NCBI GenBank assembly: GCA_022841365.1
Contig: JALHRP010000040.1
Location: 1-35,538, forward strand
Length of the DNA stretch: 35,538 nt
From: Chitinophagaceae bacterium
GTDB taxonomy: Bacteria; Bacteroidota; Bacteroidia; Chitinophagales; Chitinophagaceae
Direction of reading: 5' to 3'
The position numbers were made by a program, and so were the translations under genes. The notes beneath the pieces were generated by a model. The model was not told the origin of the DNA, did no database searches, and was given only the letters and a program-made list of their open reading frames with translations. Below are positions 13,373 to 21,010 of the stretch, piece by piece (the stretch's first letter is position 1; each line of letters starts with the position of its first letter).

Positions 13373-14506
13373 TTAACCGGCCACATTCTTATGAACAACT
13401 TTGAGGTTGTTCCATACATTCATTTGATTTTTTAAATGATCTTCCAACAAATGCAGGTAGGCTTCTGTTTGCTTTACAGAAGTATGGCCCAGAATCTTAC
13501 TCACGGTGATCAGCTCCATTCCCAAGCGAAGTGATACCGTTGCAAATGTGTGGCGCCCTACATGCATGGTAACATGTTTTTTTATTCCTGCAGCTGCAGC
13601 AATACTTTGAAGTTCTCTGTTAAGATATTGCCCGGACCTGATATCAAAAGGTTTTTGGATTAGCTGCTTTGCAAAGTCGCTGAGCGGTATGATCACCGGC
13701 TCTTCTGTTTTTTGTTGGTTGAAATAAATACAATCGTCTGTTACCATGGTAACAGAAAATTTTATGATATCAGAAATACGCATACCGGTGTAACATGCAA
13801 ATAAAAAATGTCTGAGTACATTCAACTGATAACTATTTAATGCAGCACTATCGTACAAGTCTTGCAGGGCTTGCAGTTCAGCGATTGTAAGAAATGTTTT
13901 CTTAGATGTAAAAGCTTTTAATTTTACTTTGCTCAGCGGATCCTCTTTAATAATGTTGAGATCGATCGCATAATGAACAACTGCCTTGAGTTGTTTCATT
14001 TTTCTTGTTGCTGTATTAGTAGTAAAATTTTCGCAGTAATGTTTGTACAGTTTGGATCCAAACTGATAAGTAATTTCTTTTATCCGGATACCCGGGTGCA
14101 GCTGCTGCAGTTCTGTTTTAAATGCCTGGTAATGCAAACTGCGTTCATAGCTCATTTGCTTTTTGTCGATGTACTCAGATATCAGAAATGCAAGTGTGGG
14201 ATTATTCACCTGGTCAAGATCTGCAGTAAGAACAGCAAGCTTAAAATCCCTGAGTGAAAAAGCTTTATTCTCAAACTCTATGGATTGTTTGTACAGATCT
14301 GCTTTGTACTGCAGCTCAGTAAACTTTCGTTTTGAAACGATGCCGGCATGTCTGCTGATATCCTGTAGATCATGATCCCACTCTTCTTTGAATAAATGTA
14401 ATTGAGTTGGTACCCAGATTGGCCGGGCATCTTCAATAATGAAGTAAAGTGCAGACTGACCCTTTTTGTTTGGCCGGTTGCTTCGCAGATAAAAACGATA
14501 GTTCAT
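13373..14506 (-). CDS. Tyrosine recombinase / integrase
   Basis: 377 residues. The catalytic set is complete: Arg243 (ACYTGMRISD), Lys266 in the beta hairpin, His315-x2-Arg318 (HVGRHTFA), His341 (LGHTS) and the nucleophile Tyr350 (TEAYLH). The N-terminal 90 residues are an arm-binding domain of the type found in Bacteroidota integrases (MNYRFYLRSNRPNKKGQ), followed by a SAM-like core-binding domain (about 100-200). It would integrate and excise the element. The gene starts 150 bp from the 3' end of tRNA-Lys and is transcribed away from it, the standard layout for tRNA-targeting elements. Direct TTGGCTAT repeats (14522 and 14534) lie just upstream of the start and could be binding sites. Confidence 0.93.
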   Translation of the reverse strand: MNYRFYLRSNRPNKKGQSALYFIIEDARPIWVPTQLHLFKEEWDHDLQDISRHAGIVSKRKFTELQYKADLYKQSIEFENKAFSLRDFKLAVLTADLDQVNNPTLAFLISEYIDKKQMSYERSLHYQAFKTELQQLHPGIRIKEITYQFGSKLYKHYCENFTTNTATRKMKQLKAVVHYAIDLNIIKEDPLSKVKLKAFTSKKTFLTIAELQALQDLYDSAALNSYQLNVLRHFLFACYTGMRISDIIKFSVTMVTDDCIYFNQQKTEEPVIIPLSDFAKQLIQKPFDIRSGQYLNRELQSIAAAAGIKKHVTMHVGRHTFATVSLRLGMELITVSKILGHTSVKQTEAYLHLLEDHLKNQMNVWNNLKVVHKNVAG

Positions 14507-14616
14507 ACACCTGGTTTAAAGTTGGCTATTTATTTGGCTATGCTTTTTGCATATCCAAACCCCGTTAAACCAACACAACTTGTAACCATTATGTATAGAA
14601 CTTCCTGATTATAAAC

Positions 14617-14650
14617 AAAAAGCCTATGAAAAGAGTTTCAAAGGCTTTTA
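14617..14650 (-). terminator. Intrinsic terminator after tRNA-Lys
   Basis: On the minus strand a stem GCCTTTGAAA / TTTCATAGGC with one internal mismatch region is followed by TTTTTG. It lies 6 bp past the tRNA 3' end. If the element inserted within the tRNA 3' end, this terminator is carried by the element and replaces the original one. Confidence 0.75.
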
Positions 14651-14656
14651 GATCTG

Positions 14657-14729
14657 TGATCCCGCTGGGACTCGAACCCAGGACCCCAACATTAAAAGTG
14701 TCGTGCTCTACCAACTGAGCTACGGAATC
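14657..14729 (-). tRNA. tRNA-Lys (anticodon UUU), probable integration site
   Basis: A 73-nt cloverleaf on the minus strand: acceptor GATTCCG/CGGGATC with one G-T pair, D stem GCTC/GAGC, anticodon stem CGACA/TGTTG with loop CTTTTAA, T stem CTGGG/CCCAG with TTCGAGT loop, discriminator A. The CCA end is not encoded. The 3' end faces the integrase gene; the 3' half of the gene is the likely attachment core. Confidence 0.95.
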
Positions 14730-14758
14730 AGCAAAAACGTTTCCGTTTTTTTGGAGTG

Positions 14759-14789
14759 CAAAAATAGGGTAATTACATTTTGCACCCAA
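14759..14789 (-). promoter_or_regulatory. Bacteroidota-type promoter for tRNA-Lys
   Basis: On the minus strand TTG (14789-14787) and TATTTTTG (14766-14759, matching TAnnTTTG) are 20 nt apart, the spacing known for the primary sigma factor of Bacteroidota. The -7 box lies 29 bp upstream of the tRNA 5' end. Confidence 0.7.
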
Positions 14790-14852
14790 CTTTTATAAAA
14801 AATAGTTTTCAGTTTCATTTTAAGAAACAAAACGAATTGATTTCTGCCTACG

Positions 14853-14860
14853 TACTTTTG
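14853..14860 (+). promoter_or_regulatory. -7 box before the SDR gene
   Basis: TACTTTTG matches the TAnnTTTG consensus 12 bp before the first ATG of the oxidoreductase. No TTG stands at the ideal -33 distance, so the site is only probable. It implies a very short leader and diverges from the tRNA promoter. Confidence 0.4.
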
Positions 14861-14872
14861 CAATTCAAACAC

Positions 14873-15682
14873 ATGAGAATGGATTTCAGTAACAAGGTTG
14901 TAGCAATTACAGGCGGAAGCGATGGTATTGGAAGGGCATTGGTTGAAATACTCTTGCAACGTGGGGCCAGTGTAGCTACCTGTGGCCGCAATCATGATAA
15001 ACTATATCAGTTACAGGCTGCATTTCCGGGTATGCCCCTGCATGTGGTGGTGGCAGATGTAAGTAATGAGCAGGATTGTAATCAGTTTATTGCAACAACC
15101 ATCAGCACATTTGGTGGTATTGATATTTTAATTAATAATGCCGGACTATCCATGCGGGCATTGATTGTTGATGCAGAAGTGCATGCATTTAAACGACTGA
15201 TGGATGTGAATTTCTGGGGTATGGTTCATTGCACAAAAGCAGCACTGCCTTCAATCATTGAACGGAAGGGAACGGTTGTAGGCATATCTTCTATAGTTGG
15301 TAACAGGGGAATACCAGGCCGTAGTGCATACTCTGCTTCAAAATTTGCCATGCAGGGATGGCTTGAAGCACTGCGGGTGGAAATGTTTCAGCACAGTGTA
15401 AATGTTTTATGGGTGTCGCCTGGTTTTATTGCCACCAATATCCGTTCGGTTGCTCTAAACGAGCATGGTCAGCAAATTGGTGAAACACCCATGGACGAAT
15501 CGAAGTTAATGAGTCCGCAGGAGTGTGCAGGCTATATCATCAATGCCATTGAAAAACGTAAACGGACTGTTGTACTTACATTTACCGGTAAAGCAACTGT
15601 TTTTATCAGCCGGTTTTTTCCCCGTCTTGCAGATAAATACATTCATCAATTTTTCTTTAAAAATGGCAAGCTGGTGAAATAG
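14873..15682 (+). CDS. Short-chain dehydrogenase/reductase (SDR)
   Basis: 269 residues from ATG 14873; another ATG two codons later is equally possible, while the longer in-frame extension to 14780 crosses the promoter. Classical SDR features: cofactor motif TGGSDGIG (13-20), NNAG (88-91), Asn113, catalytic Ser139/140 (GISSIVG), Tyr153 and Lys157 (YSASK), and PGFIATNI after it. A C-terminal hydrophobic and basic tail (TVFISRFFPRLADKYIHQFF) is like that of membrane-associated SDRs of the DHRS7/SDR34 type. It oxidises or reduces an unknown hydroxyl or keto substrate with NAD(P). It is the first host gene beyond the integration site and appears to be transcribed alone. Confidence 0.9.
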   Translation: MRMDFSNKVVAITGGSDGIGRALVEILLQRGASVATCGRNHDKLYQLQAAFPGMPLHVVVADVSNEQDCNQFIATTISTFGGIDILINNAGLSMRALIVDAEVHAFKRLMDVNFWGMVHCTKAALPSIIERKGTVVGISSIVGNRGIPGRSAYSASKFAMQGWLEALRVEMFQHSVNVLWVSPGFIATNIRSVALNEHGQQIGETPMDESKLMSPQECAGYIINAIEKRKRTVVLTFTGKATVFISRFFPRLADKYIHQFFFKNGKLVK

Positions 15683-15774
15683 GGAATGAACAGTTATCAG
15701 GAGCCCTAACGAATCAGTCGGTTCAATTTTTTTTCCACGTTTCATTCTTTATATTTATTTTCTCATTTCCAAAC

Positions 15775-16596
15775 ATGCCATTACTAACCCTTACATCAGA
15801 CATTGGTGAAAAAGATTACCTCGCAGGGGCAGTAAAAGGCGTTTTATTAAAACAGGATGCTGCCTTTCAGTTAATTGATATATCGCACCATCTGTCTCCT
15901 TTTAATGATCCGCAGGCTGCATACGTGGTAAGAAATGCATCCAGACATTTTCCTGCAGATACCTTTCATATTGTATTGGTGAACCTGTTTCAGTATAAGC
16001 CCGATCATTTGCTGATGGTGAAGCACAACGATCAGTATTTCTGTCTGGCCGATAACGGACTTATTACAATGATTCTGGAAGAAACGCCACAGGAAGTGAT
16101 TGCACTGGATATGGACAAATCTGCAGCACGCAATACACTGGCCTGTACAGAAGTGTTTGCAAAAGCAATCAGCAAGGTGGCTGCAGGCACGGCATTAAAC
16201 GAATTGGGCGATCCGGGAGTTTCCATACAGGTACGAAATCCATTGCGGCCCATTACCACCAATCAATACATGGAAGGGCAGATTATTTCCATTGATCATT
16301 TTGAAAATGTAATCGTTAACATTACACAGGAAGAATTTGAAGCACAGCGCAAAGGCCGCAGGTTTAAAATTGTGTTTAAACGGGATGAAGTAATAGACCG
16401 GTTCAGTGAAACCTATGCAGATGTAAATGAAGGAGAGAAGCTGGCTCTTTTTAATGCTGCAGGTTATCTCGAAATTGCCATCAACAAAGGAAATGCTGCA
16501 GGCTTATTTGGGTTGCAGGGATTTTCTGAAAAAAATATGAGTCAGTATACACAGAGCCGTTTATTTTATCAGACGGTGAGGGTTTATTTTGAATAG
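15775..16596 (+). CDS. SAM hydroxide adenosyltransferase-family protein (DUF62)
   Basis: 273 residues. Family marks: the N-terminal TLTSDIGEKDYLAGAVKGVL (Asp9), NDPQAAYVVRNASRHFP with the typical FP turn, ADNGLITMI (Asp93, Asn94, Gly95), IDHFENVIVNI in the second domain, and a C-terminal beta domain with YLEIAINKGNAAGLFG. Characterised members convert S-adenosylmethionine and water to adenosine and methionine. The segment normally reading DPGVG after the HV(A)VV strand is NLFQY here (about residues 70-74), so substrate handling may differ. The start is ATG after a T-rich leader (TATATTTATTTT). It is followed by palindromic repeats rather than a co-transcribed gene. Confidence 0.85.
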   Translation: MPLLTLTSDIGEKDYLAGAVKGVLLKQDAAFQLIDISHHLSPFNDPQAAYVVRNASRHFPADTFHIVLVNLFQYKPDHLLMVKHNDQYFCLADNGLITMILEETPQEVIALDMDKSAARNTLACTEVFAKAISKVAAGTALNELGDPGVSIQVRNPLRPITTNQYMEGQIISIDHFENVIVNITQEEFEAQRKGRRFKIVFKRDEVIDRFSETYADVNEGEKLALFNAAGYLEIAINKGNAAGLFGLQGFSEKNMSQYTQSRLFYQTVRVYFE

Positions 16597-16602
16597 GAAA
16601 AC

Positions 16603-16635
16603 AAGCCCCCTCTAACTCCCCCGGAGGGGGAGAAC
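16603..16635. repeat. GC-rich palindromic repeat, module A
   Basis: AGCCCCCTCTAAC is followed by a hairpin with arms CTCCCCC (16616-16622) and GGGGGAG (16626-16632). The block CCCCCGGAGGGGGAGAAC (16618-16635) is identical, in reverse orientation, to 3651-3668 inside a virion gene. It lies 6 bp after the stop of the upstream gene and could also act on the transcript end. Confidence 0.75.
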
Positions 16636-16756
16636 TGCTTTGCACAGCCCTTGCTTTCCTGATATCTAAAACAAAACACAGCGTTTTCAACTTTGTTAAT
16701 AGCATTACAAAACCTGAAATGCTTAATTACTATTGCCAATGTATGAAAATAAGTTT

Positions 16757-16796
16757 GGCCTCCCTCTCCTTTGGAGAGGGATAAGAGGGTGAGGTC
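16757..16796. repeat. GC-rich palindromic repeat, module B
   Basis: A 9-bp stem with TTT loop (arms TCCCTCTCC, 16761-16769, and its complement, 16773-16781) is followed by AAGAGGGTGAGG. The same module stands at 22236-22272, also about 120-150 bp after a module A, so A and B occur as a spaced pair. Confidence 0.75.
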
Positions 16797-16840
16797 TTGT
16801 TAAAACGTAACTCAAATTCTCGTTTATACACCCATCTCCT

Positions 16841-16848
16841 TATTTTTG
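16841..16848 (+). promoter_or_regulatory. -7 box before the DUF2723 gene
   Basis: TATTTTTG matches TAnnTTTG 41 bp before the ATG at 16890. The -33 region has no clear TTG, so only the downstream half is supported. Confidence 0.4.
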
Positions 16849-16889
16849 CCTGCTCCCATTAAACAGGGCTGTATAAAACCTACGCTTTT

Positions 16890-19800
16890 ATGAATTTCCA
16901 AAAGCTCAATAACATCACAGGCTGGATCATTGGCCTCTTTGCATGCGCCATTTATATTTTAACCATGGAACCTACGGGTAGTTTGTGGGATACAGGTGAG
17001 TTTATCTCCTGTGCCTATAAGTTAGGTATTCCACACCCTCCGGGTGCTCCCTTGTTCCTGTTGCTTGGCAGGTTGTTTACACTGTTTACTCCCGGCGATG
17101 CCGCTATAGGTGTAAACCTGTTGTCAGCTCTCTCAAGCGGTTTCACCATCATGTTCCTGTTCTGGACCATTACCCATTTTGGAAGAAGACTGGTACAAAA
17201 GGGTACGGAAGAATTACAGGGCAACCAGTTGTTTAGTGTAATGGCTTCGGGTGTAATTGGTGCATTGGCTTATACATTCAGCGATTCGTTCTGGTTCAGT
17301 GCAGTTGAAGGGGAAGTGTATGCCTTGTCTTCTTTCTTTACTGCTGTCGTGTTCTGGGCTATTCTTAAATGGGAACATGAAGATGCAAAAGCAGGTGAAG
17401 ATGATCTGAAACGTACCCATGCAGAACGCTGGATTATCATGATCTTTTTTATGATGGGATTAAGTATTGGTGTTCACCTGTTGAACCTCTTAACCATCCC
17501 TGCTATTGTAATGGTGTATTATTTCCGCAGATATAAACCAACGTGGACGGGTGGTATACTTGCGTTCGTGATTGGTGTTGCTTTAATAGGTGTGGTACAG
17601 AAAGCAGTGATCCAGTGGAGCATTGCAGGTGCAGGCTGGTTCGATCGTTTATTTGTAAACAGTTTTAATCTGCCGTTTTTCTCCGGTTTCATTTTCTTCT
17701 TTGCAATAGTGGCAGCGTTGATCTGGTTTGGACTCAGATGGGCACAAACAAATCACTGGCGTTTTTTACGTTTAGGTCTCTGGAGCTTTGCGTTTATGCT
17801 GGTGGGTTACTCAACCTATATTACAACCATGATACGCTCCAATGCCAATCCCGGTATTGATATGAACGATGTAAACAATCCAATTTCATTAGTTAGTTAT
17901 TTAAGTCGTGAGCAATATGGCGATGTGCCTTTACTGAAAGGACAAATGTTTACTGCAGATGCAGATTATGAAGAAGTGGGTGATACCTATCAGCGTGTAG
18001 GAGATAAATATGAAGTAACCGGTAAAAAAAGGAAAGCAGTTTATCCTGCAGAGCAAACCATGGTGTTTCCCCGTGTATGGGATGCCAGCAATGATCAGGG
18101 ACATGCAGATTATTATGCAAGTTTTCTGGGTATTGAAAAACTCCGCAACAATCAAACAGGCGAAACTTCATACGATCGTGACCCCACGATGGCCGATAAC
18201 TTTAAATTCTTCTTTCAGTACCAGATCAACATCATGTACTGGCGTTACTTTATGTGGAATTTTGCAGGTAAGCAAAACGATGTGCAGGGAGTTGGTGAAA
18301 AAAGAAACGGCAACTGGATCAGTGGCATTTCGTTCCTCGACAATATGCGTTTAGGTAACCAGAAAGTAATGCCCGACAGTTTAAAAAATAATCAGGCCAA
18401 CAATAAATTATTTCTGTTGCCATTTGTATTAGGTCTGCTCGGTATTATTTTTCAATACAGCAAACACCAGCGTGATACACTGATTGTCGGGTTGCTGTTC
18501 TTCAGTACCGGTTTAGCCATTGTTTTATATCTAAACCAGGCAGGCCCTCAACCACGTGAAAGGGATTATGCATATGTTGGAAGCTTCTATGCATTCGCCA
18601 TCTGGATTGGTCTTGGTTTTTATTTTGTAAAAGAATTGCTCGAAAAACTGATCAAAGGTGCAGGTGCATCTTATGCTTCAGCAGCTTTGTGTTTCCTTGC
18701 AGTACCTGTATTAATGGCCAGCCAGGAATGGGATGATCATGATCGCAGTAAAAAAACCATTGCTCCTGATCTTGCAACAAGTTACCTTGAAAGCTGTGCA
18801 CCCAATGCCATTTTATTTACAGTAGGTGATAACGATACTTATCCGTTATGGTATGCACAGGAAGTAAAAGGCATTCGTCCGGATGTTCGGGTGATTAATA
18901 CGAGCTTACTGGGTACCGACTGGTATATTAATCAACTGCGTTACAAAGTAAACGACAGCGATCCTATTGATGTTTTGTGGAACGAAGAACAGATTGCCGG
19001 AGATAAACGCAACGTGGTGTATCATATACCTGTTTCACAAACCGATACCAGTTATGCCGATCTGTACACAATGATGAAAGATCAGGTGGGCAGTGATGCA
19101 GAAAGTAAAATGTACCGTGCACAGAATGGTGAGTACTATAACTACTTCCCCTACAACCGTGTAACCGTTCCGGTAGATAAAGCATTTGTATTGCAGAACG
19201 GAACCGTTACTGCTAAAGACAGTGTTGTAAGTGAATTAAAGTTTCAGATTACAAAAGGTTATCTGTTTAAGAACGATGCTGCAATTATGAATGTGATTGC
19301 TGCCAACAAATGGAAACGTCCTATTTACTTTACACAGCCTCTGCAAATGGGCTTTGATGATTATCTGCGTCAGGATGGTTTAACTTACCGTTTGGTGCCT
19401 GTTGCAAACGCAAGAGGAACAGTGAATGTAGAGTGGATGTATGATAAGGTGATGAATAAGTTTAAGTACGGCGGTGCAGATAAAGACGGTGTTTATTTTG
19501 ATGAAGAAAACCGCAGACATCTGGTGAACATCCGCAATGCACATACTATACTTGCAATGAATTTAATTGCTGCCGGTCGTAAAGAAGATGCAAAAAAAGT
19601 ATTGCAGCGTGCAGATCAGATGCTCAAAGAAAAGAACATGCCTTATGGTATGGCAAGTCGTTATGGTAATGATCATAATGAAAAGAGTTTCTATTTTGCA
19701 TTAACCGCTTTCCAGGCAGGTGATCTGGAATTGGGTAAACGTATTATGGCTGCTGTAAAGAAAGATTGTGAACAGCAGGTGGCCTATTACGAAGCAACTA

Positions 19801-19979
19801 ATGAACTGGACAGCAGAACACCATCTGAATATGAATATCAAATGGCCAAGCAGTTAATTCAGGGTATTGATAATGCCATGAAAGAATATGCACAGGGAGT
19901 TAAACCCGCAGCAGATACCATTCAGAATAAAGAAGTGCCGCAAACAATTAAGAATACTCCGGATACGCCGAAGAAATAA
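16890..19979 (+). CDS. DUF2723 / TMEM260-type membrane glycosyltransferase-like protein
   Basis: 1029 residues. The N-terminal half is a multi-pass membrane domain of GT-C type, with the family motif SLWDTGEFISCAYKLG (Asp34 and Glu37 as likely catalytic or metal-site acids) and PHPPGAPLFLL in the first loop. Further membrane helices extend to about residue 620. The C-terminal about 400 residues are soluble, with GDNDTYPLWYAQEVKGI and, near the end, helical repeats of TPR-like character. Human TMEM260 of the same family is a protein O-mannosyltransferase; Bacteroidota use O-glycosylation of exported proteins, so a role in protein or surface glycosylation is plausible but unproven here. Length is usual for bacterial DUF2723 proteins. 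It is transcribed singly, followed by a strong terminator. Confidence 0.85.
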   Translation: MNFQKLNNITGWIIGLFACAIYILTMEPTGSLWDTGEFISCAYKLGIPHPPGAPLFLLLGRLFTLFTPGDAAIGVNLLSALSSGFTIMFLFWTITHFGRRLVQKGTEELQGNQLFSVMASGVIGALAYTFSDSFWFSAVEGEVYALSSFFTAVVFWAILKWEHEDAKAGEDDLKRTHAERWIIMIFFMMGLSIGVHLLNLLTIPAIVMVYYFRRYKPTWTGGILAFVIGVALIGVVQKAVIQWSIAGAGWFDRLFVNSFNLPFFSGFIFFFAIVAALIWFGLRWAQTNHWRFLRLGLWSFAFMLVGYSTYITTMIRSNANPGIDMNDVNNPISLVSYLSREQYGDVPLLKGQMFTADADYEEVGDTYQRVGDKYEVTGKKRKAVYPAEQTMVFPRVWDASNDQGHADYYASFLGIEKLRNNQTGETSYDRDPTMADNFKFFFQYQINIMYWRYFMWNFAGKQNDVQGVGEKRNGNWISGISFLDNMRLGNQKVMPDSLKNNQANNKLFLLPFVLGLLGIIFQYSKHQRDTLIVGLLFFSTGLAIVLYLNQAGPQPRERDYAYVGSFYAFAIWIGLGFYFVKELLEKLIKGAGASYASAALCFLAVPVLMASQEWDDHDRSKKTIAPDLATSYLESCAPNAILFTVGDNDTYPLWYAQEVKGIRPDVRVINTSLLGTDWYINQLRYKVNDSDPIDVLWNEEQIAGDKRNVVYHIPVSQTDTSYADLYTMMKDQVGSDAESKMYRAQNGEYYNYFPYNRVTVPVDKAFVLQNGTVTAKDSVVSELKFQITKGYLFKNDAAIMNVIAANKWKRPIYFTQPLQMGFDDYLRQDGLTYRLVPVANARGTVNVEWMYDKVMNKFKYGGADKDGVYFDEENRRHLVNIRNAHTILAMNLIAAGRKEDAKKVLQRADQMLKEKNMPYGMASRYGNDHNEKSFYFALTAFQAGDLELGKRIMAAVKKDCEQQVAYYEATNELDSRTPSEYEYQMAKQLIQGIDNAMKEYAQGVKPAADTIQNKEVPQTIKNTPDTPKK

Positions 19980-20014
19980 ATACGGAGAATGGATTTGCAG
20001 GTAAGCCTGCTTAC

Positions 20015-20081
20015 ACTTTGCCAAAGTTGAAAAGACAAATTGATTTCGATCTGTTTGACTGAACTTTGGCAAAGTTTTTTT
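20015..20081 (+). terminator. Intrinsic terminator after the DUF2723 gene
   Basis: A 14-bp stem (ACTTTGCCAAAGTT at 20015-20028, complement at 20062-20075) with a 33-nt loop ends in a run of seven T. A smaller hairpin (GCAGG/CCTGC, 19997-20010) precedes it. Confidence 0.75.
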
Positions 20082-20213
20082 ATTCAGTCAGCGCTAATAA
20101 ATTATTGCTGGTTTTGTTGCCGTTAAGACGGTAAGTCGGAAACAATCAACTACTTCCCGTCTTCTTTCCTTCCCGGCAAATTTTTGCATTGAACTTTATC
20201 AAAGCTCAACCCA

Positions 20214-20813
20214 TTATTTAGCTGCATTCAATTTGTATTCCTGTTCAATTGTTTGTACAACAGATACCATGTATTTTACAAACTTAGTGCTCTGTTTGTC
20301 TATCTGCTTATCAAGCTTCACATACATGCCTACAGAGGAGATCCCTACTTTTTGAAAATTGGCAACATCGGTAATATCACTACTCAGTTGCGGCGTAATG
20401 GTTGTTCTTGCACTGGGTATATACACCCAGCCAAAAGGAACAGCAAACCCGGTTGTAATTAATGCAGTGGCAGTACCAATCCCTGCAACGGTTACAGCAG
20501 TGCCAATAAGATTTTGTTTAGATCGAACAAATTTTACCCGTACTACTTTAACCTCACAACTGGTTGTTTGCACCCCGCTGTTCAGGGATAATTTAAATGG
20601 ATGCGATTCGCTGTTATATACATCCACAAATTTTATCATCTTTTTAATGATGGCCTGCTGATATTCGTATTCCTGTACAATCCGTAAATCCAGTTGCAGG
20701 TGCAACGTGTCTATTCTGGCCCCCTGCTTCACCAGCAGTTTTGGTCCTTTACAGGAAGCGGAAAAGAACAATGTAAAAACAAGCAGAATGACAAAATGAA
20801 CGGTGTTACGCAT
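20214..20813 (-). CDS. Lipoprotein of unknown function
   Basis: 199 residues with a lipoprotein signal peptide: basic start, hydrophobic core (VILLVFTLFFSAS) and lipobox Cys21, so it is likely lipid-anchored in the outer or inner membrane. The mature part begins with two helices (about 40-65) and continues with strands. A Gly/Ala/Thr-rich hydrophobic stretch lies at about residues 102-130 (GTAVTVAGIGTATALITTGF), which may be a membrane-inserting hairpin, and the C-terminal helix is charged. No family recognised. It stands alone between a terminator on one side and the VWA gene on the other, with its own promoter. Confidence 0.75.
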   Translation of the reverse strand: MRNTVHFVILLVFTLFFSASCKGPKLLVKQGARIDTLHLQLDLRIVQEYEYQQAIIKKMIKFVDVYNSESHPFKLSLNSGVQTTSCEVKVVRVKFVRSKQNLIGTAVTVAGIGTATALITTGFAVPFGWVYIPSARTTITPQLSSDITDVANFQKVGISSVGMYVKLDKQIDKQSTKFVKYMVSVVQTIEQEYKLNAAK

Positions 20814-20836
20814 GGAGTAGTGATTTTATCTGCCAG

Positions 20837-20867
20837 CAAAATAAGAAATCAGCAGTAAACCTGTCAA
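20837..20867 (-). promoter_or_regulatory. Promoter of the lipoprotein gene
   Basis: On the minus strand TTGAC (from 20867) and TATTTTG (20843-20837) are 21 nt apart, close to the Bacteroidota consensus although one T short in the -7 box. The ATG follows 23 bp later. Confidence 0.55.
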
Positions 20868-21010
20868 GAACTTTTCAGGTTCGGTATTTGTTACTATGGT
20901 TCATCTCCTGAGCGGGAGCAATTTTGGGAATATAGGTTTCAGGATGAATTTTTTAAAGTGGACATCCTTTTTTAAACGGTGAATTGAATTTGAAGTAAAT
21001 TGATACAACA

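Larger units (their letters stand above)
1..14657. mobile_element. Integrated provirus-like element, left end outside window
   Basis: The element is bounded on the right by the 3' end of tRNA-Lys, with a tyrosine recombinase as the first gene inside. Its late operon (before base 1 to 11831, plus strand) contains peptidoglycan hydrolases, small membrane proteins, a candidate capsid protein and phage-type fibre proteins. No tailed-phage hallmark (terminase, portal, tape measure, tail tube, baseplate) is visible. A tailless, possibly membrane-containing provirus is my inference. The left boundary and any replication or packaging genes lie before base 1. The right boundary is inferred from the tRNA geometry; no second copy of the tRNA 3' end was seen in the window. 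Confidence 0.75.

Noticed and set aside
1-14656. A second copy of the tRNA-Lys 3' end inside the window
   Set aside because: No repeat of the T-arm and acceptor sequence was seen, so the left attachment site must be outside.
1-14657. Filamentous (inovirus-like) provirus
   Set aside because: No Zot-type ATPase or very small coat protein with the usual layout is seen, and the lysis enzymes argue against release by extrusion.
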